The notes under the pieces are model-generated. The model worked only from the letters and a program-made list of their open reading frames with translations, had not been told where the DNA came from and did not search any database. A DNA stretch of 6,454 bases from Klebsiella pneumoniae (GTDB taxonomy: Bacteria > Pseudomonadota > Gammaproteobacteria > Ga0077536). Shown one piece after another: positions 1 through 4,888 of this stretch; position 1 is the first letter of the stretch, and each line of letters opens with the position of its first letter. The position numbers and the translations under genes were made by a program. Where the stretch lies: contig CAMCBY010000249.1 of the NCBI GenBank assembly GCA_945873015.1, positions 1-6,454 of the forward strand, in the 5' to 3' direction.

Positions 1-390
1 GGTGAGCCGGGCGCAGCGGGTGGCATCTATGCCCTCAACTTCGCCGATGGCAGCACCGTGTGGCAAACCCCCGCCCACAAACCCGACTGTTTGGCGACCC
101 CCGGCTGCAACGCCGGGCAACCGCAGGCGGCAGCGATGATTCCGGGCGCCGTGTTCTCCGGCTCCATGGACGGCCACATGCGCGCTTACGACCCAGCCAC
201 CGGCAAGGTGGTGTGGGATGTCGACACGCTGCGCGACTATCCGACCGTCAATGGCGTCAAGGCCAAGGGCGGCTCGATCAAAGGCGCCGGTGTGGTGGTG
301 GTCGATGGCTGGGTGTATTTCGGTTCCGGTTATGGCCTGTGGGGCATGCCCGGCAACGTCTACGTGGCCTACGGGCCCAAGACGAAGTGA
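1..390 (+). CDS. PQQ-type beta-propeller dehydrogenase, C-terminal fragment (5' truncated by window)
   Basis: The open frame enters from base 1 (frame 1) and stops at TGA 388-390, so only the last 129 residues are seen. They show a PQQ/WD-like propeller blade: GGIYALNFADGSTVW near the start, then SGSMDGHMRAYDPATGKVVW, followed by a TVNGVKAKGGS stretch and a closing blade ending GMPGNVYVAYGPKTK. The YA(L/Y)xxxxGxxVW pattern is the pyrroloquinoline-quinone repeat, and the ending resembles the polyvinyl-alcohol dehydrogenase / quinoprotein alcohol dehydrogenase group, which are periplasmic enzymes oxidising alcohols with PQQ. Two cysteines in PDCLATPGC could form a disulfide, fitting export. The N-terminus, and thus signal peptide, any cytochrome c domain and catalytic residues, lies outside the window, so the substrate and even catalytic activity are inferred. 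An Met at base 58 is internal, not a start. Confidence 0.8.
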   Translation, partial: GEPGAAGGIYALNFADGSTVWQTPAHKPDCLATPGCNAGQPQAAAMIPGAVFSGSMDGHMRAYDPATGKVVWDVDTLRDYPTVNGVKAKGGSIKGAGVVVVDGWVYFGSGYGLWGMPGNVYVAYGPKTK

Positions 391-420
391 GGCGCAGCCG
401 CGCCCCATTTCCGATGGCAG

Positions 421-443
421 CGGCCGCGCGTGACGCGCGGTCG
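421..443 (+). terminator. GC-rich stem-loop after the PQQ gene, possible terminator
   Basis: Bases 421-430 pair with 434-443 (10 bp, one G-U at 423/441) around a 3-base loop, TGA. It lies 31 bp after the PQQ-gene stop and ends 29 bp before the next start. There is no T-run after it, so it is not a canonical intrinsic terminator; it could be a weak terminator or a 3'-end stabilising hairpin. The fold is seen in the sequence; the role is inferred. Confidence 0.35.
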
Positions 444-472
444 GTGCCGAGCTGCATCAGCGGCAAATACCC

Positions 473-1486
473 ATGACAGCGCAACCGCTGTCGCGCTACG
501 ACATCGCCGCGTGGCTGCTGTTCGGCATCGGCCTGGTGTGGCTGCTGCTGGTGGATCTGCTGCCGTCGCTGCTGGCGGGCATGCTGATTTTCGCGCTGGT
601 GGATGCCTTGGTGCCGCTGCTGCGCGCCGCCGACACCCAACACGATACACCGCGCCTGCTGGCAGTGACCTTGATTGCCACGATTGTGATCGCCGGCACC
701 TCCGCTGCCATCCTGTCGCTGGTGTCCTTCATGCGTAACGGCGGCGACAATCTGCCGGCGCTGATCCAGCGTATGGCTGAAATCATTGAACACTCGCGCG
801 CCAGCCTGCCGGTGTGGGTGTTGCAATACGTGCCGGAAGACACCGAACAATTGCGTCAGGCGCTGGTGGTGTGGCTGCGCAACCATGCCGAAGTATTTCA
901 GGTCGCGAGCACCGGCGTTGGCCGCGCCCTGGCCCATATCGTGATCGGCATGGTGATCGGCGCATTATTGTCGCTGGAAAGCGCGACCATCCGCGCTGAC
1001 CGAGGTCCATTGACGCTGGCTCTGGCAGAGCGCGCCCGCCATCTCATCCTGGCGTTTCGCCGTGTGGTGTTTGCGCAGGTGCGCATCTCAGCCATCAATA
1101 CGGTATTTACCGCCATGTACCTGCTGGTGGTGCTGCCGTGGTTCGATGTCACCTTGCCGTTCGCCAAAACCCTGGTGGTGATGACCTTTGTGCTCGGCCT
1201 CATTCCTATCCTCGGCAATCTCATTTCAAACACCATGATTTTTGTCGTGAGCCTGAGTCAGTCGCTGGGTCTTGCCGTCGCTTCACTGAGTTATCTCGTC
1301 ATCATTCACAAGCTCGAATATTTCCTGAATGCGCGCATCGTCGGCGGCCAGATCCGTGCGCGGGCCTGGGAACTGCTGCTCGCCATGCTGGCGATGGAAG
1401 CGGCCTTTGGTGTCACCGGCCTTATGGCCGCACCTATCTATTACGCCTACGTAAAAGACGAATTGCGCGACAAAGGTTTGATTTGA
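473..1486 (+). CDS. AI-2E/PerM-family membrane protein (putative permease)
   Basis: This 337-residue protein has the layout of the AI-2E transporter (PerM/YdiK/TqsA) family, inner-membrane proteins implicated in export of autoinducer-2 or in Na+/H+ antiport, with substrate varying among members. Hydrophobic segments are visible at about residues 11-30, 32-50, 62-86, 152-169, 208-223, 233-252, 255-278 and 300-325. A long soluble stretch at about 87-150 fits the extracytoplasmic loop typical of the family. The signature region is present: LIPILGNLISNT (243-254) followed by a conserved HKLEYFLNARIVGGQI stretch (279-294) and FGVTGLMAAPIYYAY (312-326). Length is usual for the family. The ATG at 473 has no clear Shine-Dalgarno sequence and an in-frame stop lies at 431-433, so it is the earliest ATG. 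It is co-oriented with the PQQ gene 82 bp upstream, with a stem-loop between. The transported substrate cannot be assigned. Confidence 0.88.
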   Translation: MTAQPLSRYDIAAWLLFGIGLVWLLLVDLLPSLLAGMLIFALVDALVPLLRAADTQHDTPRLLAVTLIATIVIAGTSAAILSLVSFMRNGGDNLPALIQRMAEIIEHSRASLPVWVLQYVPEDTEQLRQALVVWLRNHAEVFQVASTGVGRALAHIVIGMVIGALLSLESATIRADRGPLTLALAERARHLILAFRRVVFAQVRISAINTVFTAMYLLVVLPWFDVTLPFAKTLVVMTFVLGLIPILGNLISNTMIFVVSLSQSLGLAVASLSYLVIIHKLEYFLNARIVGGQIRARAWELLLAMLAMEAAFGVTGLMAAPIYYAYVKDELRDKGLI

Positions 1487-1493
1487 TATTCAC

Positions 1494-1517
1494 TGTAGGT
1501 GCGAATTCATTCGCACA
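1494..1517 (+). repeat. REP-like hairpin, copy 1
   Basis: The 24-base unit begins TGTAGG and contains a perfect 8-bp palindromic stem, GTGCGAAT (1499-1506) with ATTCGCAC (1509-1516), separated by TC. The tetranucleotide GTAG (1495-1498) directly precedes the stem, which is the arrangement of REP sequences recognised by RAYT (TnpA-REP) transposases. It starts 7 bp after the stop of the AI-2E gene. An inverted, nearly identical copy lies at 1555-1578 (23 of 24 positions agree). REP family membership is inferred from architecture, since other genomic copies cannot be seen here. Confidence 0.7.
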
Positions 1518-1554
1518 CTAAAACGCGTGGCGCTGCCTCCGCCATTTCGTTCAA

Positions 1555-1578
1555 TGTGCGAATAAATTCGCACCTACA
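1555..1578 (-). repeat. REP-like hairpin, copy 2 (inverted)
   Basis: Read on the minus strand this unit equals copy 1 except for one base (T versus C in the hairpin centre). It has the same GTAG head, now on the minus strand at 1574-1577, and an 8-bp stem (1556-1563 with 1566-1573). The two copies face each other across a 37-bp spacer (1518-1554), as in a BIME, a pair of REPs in opposite orientation. In RNA the whole 1494-1578 block could fold either as two small hairpins or as one long 24-bp stem, so it may also protect or terminate the upstream transcript. It ends 53 bp before the start of the PhyH1 gene. Confidence 0.7.
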
Positions 1579-1619
1579 TTGCGTTCCGTATGCCCCGCCG
1601 CTATCGTTCCGACCAACAC

Positions 1620-1625
1620 GGGGAG
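1620..1625 (+). promoter_or_regulatory. Ribosome binding site deciding the PhyH1 start
   Basis: GGGGAG lies 6 bases before the ATG at 1632. This supports that start over the in-frame ATG at 1590, which would add 14 residues with no Shine-Dalgarno sequence and no family similarity. Confidence 0.75.
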
Positions 1626-1631
1626 AACGCC

Positions 1632-2489
1632 ATGCCACTCAATTTTGATATCAGCGCGATGCGCCGCCGCTTTCAGGAAGATGGCGTGGTGTTCCTGCCT
1701 GGTGTGCTCGACGCCGCGGCGCTCGAACTCGCGTGTGGCTGTTTCGAGTGGACACTCGCCCATCCCGGCCCCGGTGCAGGACCGGTATTGCTCGGCACGC
1801 CGGGCACGTTTTATCAGGACCAGGCCAATCCCGACAGCTACCCAGCCTATCGGCGCTTTCTGCGCGAGAGCGTGTTGGCGGATGTCGCCGCGGAATTGTT
1901 CGGCTGCGAAGACGTGTGGCTCATGTACGAACAAATCTGGCTGAAAGACGGCGCCGACACACGGCGCACGCCCTGGCACCAGGACTTGCCCTATCTGCCG
2001 GCGAGTGGTGAACACCTGATGGTGATATGGACCAATCTCGACCCGGTAGAAAAATCCTGTTCGCTCGAATTCATTCGCGGCTCACATCGCGGGCCGCTGT
2101 ATAACCCGAGCGCCTTCAATCCCGATGACGAGGCCGCCAATCTGTTCAATGGCGCCGAATGGCCGCCACTGCCGGCCATCGAACAGGCGCGCGAGGACTT
2201 CCCGATACTGTCCTGGGCGATGCAGCCAGGTGATGTGGTGGCGTTCCATCCAGCGATGCTGCACGGCGGCGCGCCGACCCGCAGCGGCGTACGGCGGCGC
2301 ACTCTGTCGCTGCGTTTTTTTGGCGACGATGCGCGGGTCGCTGAGCGTCCGCACGATGGTATGGCCAATATCGATGGCCTCAAGCATGACGATGGCGGGC
2401 GCCATCCACTGAAAAAAATGGCACTCGCCACCCACGGTGTGCCATTTCGTCATGAGGATTTTCCGCGCCTGCGGCCGCTCAGAGCCTGA
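1632..2489 (+). CDS. Phytanoyl-CoA dioxygenase (PhyH) family Fe(II)/2-oxoglutarate oxygenase 1
   Basis: This 285-residue cytoplasmic protein has the double-stranded beta-helix metal site of the PhyH family. The HxD motif is TPWHQDLPY (His116, Asp118), the distal His is in AMLHGGAP (His211), and an Arg 11 residues later in the RRRTLSLRFF stretch (Arg222) is placed to bind the 2-oxoglutarate carboxylate. Family members use O2 and 2-oxoglutarate to hydroxylate, or sometimes halogenate or demethylate, organic substrates. The Asp of HxD is intact, which argues for hydroxylation rather than halogenation. The N-terminus (FQEDGVVFLPGVLDAAAL, 14-31) is the usual PhyH opening, 'F..dG.v.l.g.l'. Length is typical. 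The gene stands alone on the + strand, preceded by the REP pair, and converges on the VOC gene with a 27-bp gap. It is not a close duplicate of the second PhyH gene at 4889. Substrate unknown. Confidence 0.9.
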   Translation: MPLNFDISAMRRRFQEDGVVFLPGVLDAAALELACGCFEWTLAHPGPGAGPVLLGTPGTFYQDQANPDSYPAYRRFLRESVLADVAAELFGCEDVWLMYEQIWLKDGADTRRTPWHQDLPYLPASGEHLMVIWTNLDPVEKSCSLEFIRGSHRGPLYNPSAFNPDDEAANLFNGAEWPPLPAIEQAREDFPILSWAMQPGDVVAFHPAMLHGGAPTRSGVRRRTLSLRFFGDDARVAERPHDGMANIDGLKHDDGGRHPLKKMALATHGVPFRHEDFPRLRPLRA

Positions 2490-2516
2490 CCGTCGGCGGT
2501 TTCGCGGCAGTTTCGC

Positions 2517-3023
2517 TCAGGGGCGCAGTACGTCCAGCGCATCCTGCGCGAACTGCGCATATTCGATCACGGTGCCGTCGGGGTCACGCACACACAGGAA
2601 TCGCGCGTCGACACCCGACGGCCGCACGCCAGGCGCGGTCTCGTAGGGCGAGACCGGGCCGACGAATTCAACGCCGCGCGACGCGAGATGGGCCGCGACG
2701 CTGTCGATGTCCGCCACTTCAAAACACAGTCGGCAGATGCCGACGTTGTCGAGGCTCGCGTAGGCCTCGCCGCGGGTCGGCTGATCGAGAAACTGGATGA
2801 TGTCGAGAAAAGGCACCGGATTGTCACCGGGAATTTTCATGAACACCGCGCGAAAGCGTCGCTTGGTATCGAGTCCGAGGCCCTGCCATACGCCGGCACC
2901 TTCGCCAAAGATCTGATCAGCGAACTTTTCGAAGCCGAGCATTTCGTAGAACGGAATGGTGCGCTCCATGTCGCGCACACAAATATTGGCATGCACCATC
3001 TGGCGAATTTTTATGCTGGTCAC
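2517..3023 (-). CDS. VOC-superfamily (glyoxalase/bleomycin-resistance/dioxygenase fold) protein
   Basis: This 168-residue protein has the two beta-alpha-beta-beta-beta modules of the vicinal oxygen chelate fold. The first module opens with VHANICVRDMERTIPFYEMLGF (from residue 10) and contains FLDIIQF (72-78). The second opens with GICRLCFEVADIDSVAAHL (95-113) and ends with FLCVRDPDGTVIEYAQF (142-158). Candidate metal ligands are His11, Gln77 and Glu154. The fourth usual ligand position (a His in the 'HxaFxV' motif) is Arg98, so the site is either three-ligand or non-metal. VOC proteins include glyoxalases, epimerases, extradiol dioxygenases and binding proteins; the reaction cannot be chosen here. 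The start is GTG at 3023, supported by a strong Shine-Dalgarno sequence. It lies 77 bp downstream of the LLM monooxygenase on the same strand and is probably co-transcribed with it. Confidence 0.87.
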   Translation of the reverse strand: MTSIKIRQMVHANICVRDMERTIPFYEMLGFEKFADQIFGEGAGVWQGLGLDTKRRFRAVFMKIPGDNPVPFLDIIQFLDQPTRGEAYASLDNVGICRLCFEVADIDSVAAHLASRGVEFVGPVSPYETAPGVRPSGVDARFLCVRDPDGTVIEYAQFAQDALDVLRP

Positions 3024-3030
3024 CGCTGTT

Positions 3031-3035
3031 CTCCT
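3031..3035 (-). promoter_or_regulatory. Ribosome binding site for the GTG start of the VOC gene
   Basis: On the minus strand CAGGAGA ends 7 bases before GTG (3023-3021), the AGGAG core being 3035-3031. It favours this GTG over the in-frame ATG eight codons further in, which lacks such a site and would remove part of the first beta strand. Confidence 0.75.
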
Positions 3036-3100
3036 GTCGAAGTCTGATCAAGGGTGTGGATGTTAGCCGTTCCGCGACACGCAACTCCCATCGGTGCCAC

Positions 3101-4183
3101 TCATAGCACCCCGTGCGCACGCAGGCGCGGCACTATCTCCGCGCCGAAGCGGCGCGTGTCGCCGAGATAATCCATATAACTCATGAGCACGCCGTCCATG
3201 CCACGCCGATACAGCTCGGCTATCTGCTCGGCAACGTCCGCGGCGGTGCCAAGCAGCGGCAGCGAGCCGGCGCCGAAGGCAAAGGTCTCGAGGGTCTGGC
3301 GGTCGAACGAACCACTTTCCATGCCCACCCCGTCGGCCCAGTTGCGCACCGCCACGGTGTCCATCTGTTCAACCACACGCTGGCGTTCCGCTTCGGCCTC
3401 GGCGCGGCTTGCGGCCCACACCGGCAACACCATACACACCACCTTGACGTGGCGCTGGTACGCGGCGGCACGCGCCTTGAAGTCAGCGGCCAGTGCCGTC
3501 GCGTCGTCCATGCTGACCGGGCATACAAACGCCCAGTCACACTGGCGCGCGACCATCTCGCGTGCCTGCACTGAGCTGCCGGCATTGACGATGGGCGGAT
3601 GAGGTTGCGCGCTCGGCATCGGCATCACATAACCATCGCGCACGGTGTAGAACTCCGATTCGAAATTGAACGTGCCGGGCGGCGCAGTCCACAGCCCTTT
3701 CAGGATCTTGATGAAGTCTTCGGAGCGCTGGTAACGCTTGCCGTGTTCGAGCATCTCGATACCCATCATCTCGAACTCGCTGCGATTCCAGCCACTGACA
3801 ATATTGATACCCCAGCGCCCGTTGCCGATATGGTCGAGGCTCGCGCCCATCTTCGCCGCGACCAGCGGATTGAAGGCCGGCACATGCACGGTTGAGAAGA
3901 TCTGGATGCGGGTGGTGGAGGCCAGCATGGCGGCGGCCCAGGTCATGGTTTCGAGCGATTTGCCGTGGTAATCGATGTCGCCGCCGATAGTGCGCCAGCG
4001 ACTGACCGGGAACAGGAAATCAAAGCCGGCCTCCTCGGCGGCGAGGCCGATGGCGCGATTGGCAGCGAAGGTCCAGTCCGCCTGGTCGGCCTTGTAGTGG
4101 CTGATATTCGGACTGTTACTGACCGTCGGCATGAAGATGCCGAAGCGCAGAGGCTCGCGGTCGGTGGTCTTAAGGAGATGCAT
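3101..4183 (-). CDS. LLM-class flavin-dependent monooxygenase, RutA/SfnG-like
   Basis: This 360-residue protein is a bacterial-luciferase-like TIM-barrel oxidoreductase. Such enzymes use reduced FMN (or F420) and O2 or a hydride acceptor in the cytoplasm. It opens with LRFGIFMPTVSNSP (12-25), has the conserved SLDHIGNGRWGINIVSGWN block (115-133), LEHGKRYQRSEDFIKILKGLW (145-165), PHPPIVNAGSS (194-204) and a C-terminal GVLMSYMDYLGDTRRFGAEIVPRL (331-354). By recall of family sequences these blocks match FMNH2-dependent RutA (pyrimidine oxygenase) and SfnG (dimethylsulfone monooxygenase) better than F420 enzymes. None of the other rut genes is adjacent, so it should not be called rutA. The ATG at 4183 has GGAG 10 bases upstream; a GTG 69 bases upstream would only add a Pro/Arg-rich tail and run into the inverted repeat. 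It leads a probable LLM-VOC operon, divergent from the cupin gene. A partner flavin reductase is not in the window. Confidence 0.9.
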   Translation of the reverse strand: MHLLKTTDREPLRFGIFMPTVSNSPNISHYKADQADWTFAANRAIGLAAEEAGFDFLFPVSRWRTIGGDIDYHGKSLETMTWAAAMLASTTRIQIFSTVHVPAFNPLVAAKMGASLDHIGNGRWGINIVSGWNRSEFEMMGIEMLEHGKRYQRSEDFIKILKGLWTAPPGTFNFESEFYTVRDGYVMPMPSAQPHPPIVNAGSSVQAREMVARQCDWAFVCPVSMDDATALAADFKARAAAYQRHVKVVCMVLPVWAASRAEAEAERQRVVEQMDTVAVRNWADGVGMESGSFDRQTLETFAFGAGSLPLLGTAADVAEQIAELYRRGMDGVLMSYMDYLGDTRRFGAEIVPRLRAHGVL

Positions 4184-4223
4184 GGGTTGGGTACTCCGCG
4201 CTGGGGACTGTCTGGGTCGCGGT

Positions 4224-4252
4224 ATTGTCGCGCGAGTGCGCGGCGCTGGCAC
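4224..4252 (-). promoter_or_regulatory. Candidate sigma70-type promoter for LLM-VOC
   Basis: On the minus strand GTGCCA (4252-4247; 4 of 6 to TTGACA) is followed after 17 bases by GACAAT (4229-4224; 4 of 6 to TATAAT). Transcription would begin near 4217, giving a leader of about 34 bases with GGAG at 4197-4194. The -35 box lies in the left arm of the inverted repeat. Matches this weak arise by chance, so the support is the position rather than the score. Confidence 0.3.
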
Positions 4253-4288
4253 ATCCCTATCGGACAGGCGGCTTGCCAGCGCCGCGCA
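4237..4288. promoter_or_regulatory. Perfect 15-bp inverted repeat in the divergent intergenic region, candidate operator
   Basis: TGCGCGGCGCTGGCA (4237-4251) is repeated exactly as its reverse complement at 4274-4288, with a 22-bp spacer. It sits near the middle of the 152-bp region between the divergently read LLM and cupin genes. The inner arm ends present TGCCA in both outward directions, overlapping the two candidate -35 boxes. The symmetry is seen directly; an operator role is inferred. It could also form a stem-loop if transcribed. Confidence 0.5.
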
Positions 4289-4302
4289 GGCAGCGCTAGT
4301 CT
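4273..4302 (+). promoter_or_regulatory. Candidate sigma70-type promoter for cupin-PhyH2
   Basis: TTGCCA (4273-4278; 5 of 6 to TTGACA) is followed after 18 bases by TAGTCT (4297-4302; 3 of 6 to TATAAT). A start near 4309 would leave a leader of about 27 bases before the ATG. The -35 lies in the right arm of the large inverted repeat and the -10 in the left arm of the smaller one. The -10 is poor, so this would need an activator or be wrong. Confidence 0.28.
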
Positions 4303-4318
4303 GGGAAACACACTAGCG
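4294..4318. promoter_or_regulatory. Second inverted repeat (7+7 bp) upstream of the cupin gene, candidate operator
   Basis: CGCTAGT (4294-4300) and ACTAGCG (4312-4318) are exact reverse complements separated by 11 bp; one further outward A-T pair follows a mismatch. It covers the predicted rightward -10 and start point and ends 4 bp before the Shine-Dalgarno sequence, a position suited to a repressor site or a short leader hairpin. Function is inferred. Confidence 0.4.
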
Positions 4319-4321
4319 TTC

Positions 4322-4327
4322 GGGGAG
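4322..4327 (+). promoter_or_regulatory. Ribosome binding site of the cupin gene
   Basis: GGGGAG lies 8 bases before the ATG at 4336 and decides that start. Its match to the motif before PhyH1 (1620-1625) is simply a good Shine-Dalgarno sequence. Confidence 0.75.
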
Positions 4328-4335
4328 TACGCATC

Positions 4336-4881
4336 ATGGTTCAAACCGCTGGGATTACCGATCTCGACTTCACGGTCGACGAAATGGAGCGCAATGTTGC
4401 GCGTTTCAAAAACCAGAAGAGCTCCGCCGAAGCGTTTCTCGATACCCGTATTCCCGGCCACGAGCGCGAGATCTTCAGCATCATCGGCAACGGCGTGCAA
4501 GAAGACGCGACCATGCAGCCACAGATCGCGCCGCAGGATTTTCACATGGCGATGATTCGCTCGGAACCCGGCAAAGGCGCCGCCCTGCATTCCCATCTCA
4601 CCCAGGAAGTATTCATGCCGCTGACCGGGCGCTGGTCGATTTATTGGGGCCCGCACGGCGAAAAGGAAGTCATCCTCGAACCCTACGATGTGATCTCGGT
4701 ACCGGTGAACGTGATGCGCGGCTTTCGTAACGTCGGCAGTGAGACCGCCATGATGCTGGCGGTGGTGGGCGGTCACGATCCGGGTCGGGTCGGCTGGCCT
4801 GCGTCGATGCAAGACGCCGCCCGTGCCGCCGGCCTGGTGTTGGACGACGAAGGCAATCTGCGCGCAGTCGCTGCGGCCTGA
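4336..4881 (+). CDS. Single-domain cupin protein
   Basis: This 181-residue protein has one conserved cupin barrel. Motif 1 is visible as HSHLTQEVFMPLTGRW (85-100), giving candidate metal ligands His85, His87 and Glu91. Motif 2 is PYDVISVPVNVMRGFRNVG (116-134), where the usual His of PxGxxHxxxN is Arg128, so a three-ligand site is expected if metal is bound. After the barrel comes GGHDPGRVGWPASMQDAARAAG (145-166), a tail that accompanies this cupin type. Cupins may be dioxygenases, isomerases, dehalogenases or ligand-binding proteins; no reaction can be assigned. The gene is the first of a two-gene unit with PhyH2, 7 bp apart, and is transcribed away from the LLM-VOC pair. That placement suggests it handles a substrate or product of the neighbouring oxygenases. 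The N-terminal 60 residues show no second cupin motif. Confidence 0.87.
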   Translation: MVQTAGITDLDFTVDEMERNVARFKNQKSSAEAFLDTRIPGHEREIFSIIGNGVQEDATMQPQIAPQDFHMAMIRSEPGKGAALHSHLTQEVFMPLTGRWSIYWGPHGEKEVILEPYDVISVPVNVMRGFRNVGSETAMMLAVVGGHDPGRVGWPASMQDAARAAGLVLDDEGNLRAVAAA

Positions 4882-4888
4882 GCGCGCC

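Noticed and set aside
278..937. 219-codon minus-strand open frame antisense to the AI-2E gene
   Set aside because: Low-complexity Gln/His/Arg-rich translation, no domain and no ribosome binding site; the plus-strand membrane protein explains the region.
1590..1631. Upstream ATG extension of PhyH1 (14 extra residues)
   Set aside because: No Shine-Dalgarno sequence precedes it, while GGGGAG lies 6 bases before the ATG at 1632, where family similarity begins.
1487..1631. The 145-bp gap before PhyH1 as a small gene, riboswitch or CRISPR remnant
   Set aside because: Only two repeat units are present and they are inverted palindromes rather than direct repeats with spacers. No small open frame with a ribosome binding site was seen; REP pair is the better reading.
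2917..3120. 67-codon minus-strand frame spanning the VOC start and upstream gap
   Set aside because: It overlaps the start of the VOC gene in another frame and shows no motif or ribosome binding site.
3101..4183. Naming the LLM monooxygenase rutA
   Set aside because: Similarity blocks are shared with SfnG and other FMNH2-dependent enzymes, and no rutB-F genes are adjacent, so the specific name is unsupported.
4184..4252. GTG-started 23-residue extension of the LLM monooxygenase
   Set aside because: The added Pro/Arg/Thr-rich stretch matches nothing, and the start would lie inside the inverted repeat and candidate promoter.
4823..4888. Upstream ATG extension of PhyH2 overlapping the cupin gene
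   Set aside because: The extra residues have no family similarity and are an out-of-frame reading of the cupin C-terminus.
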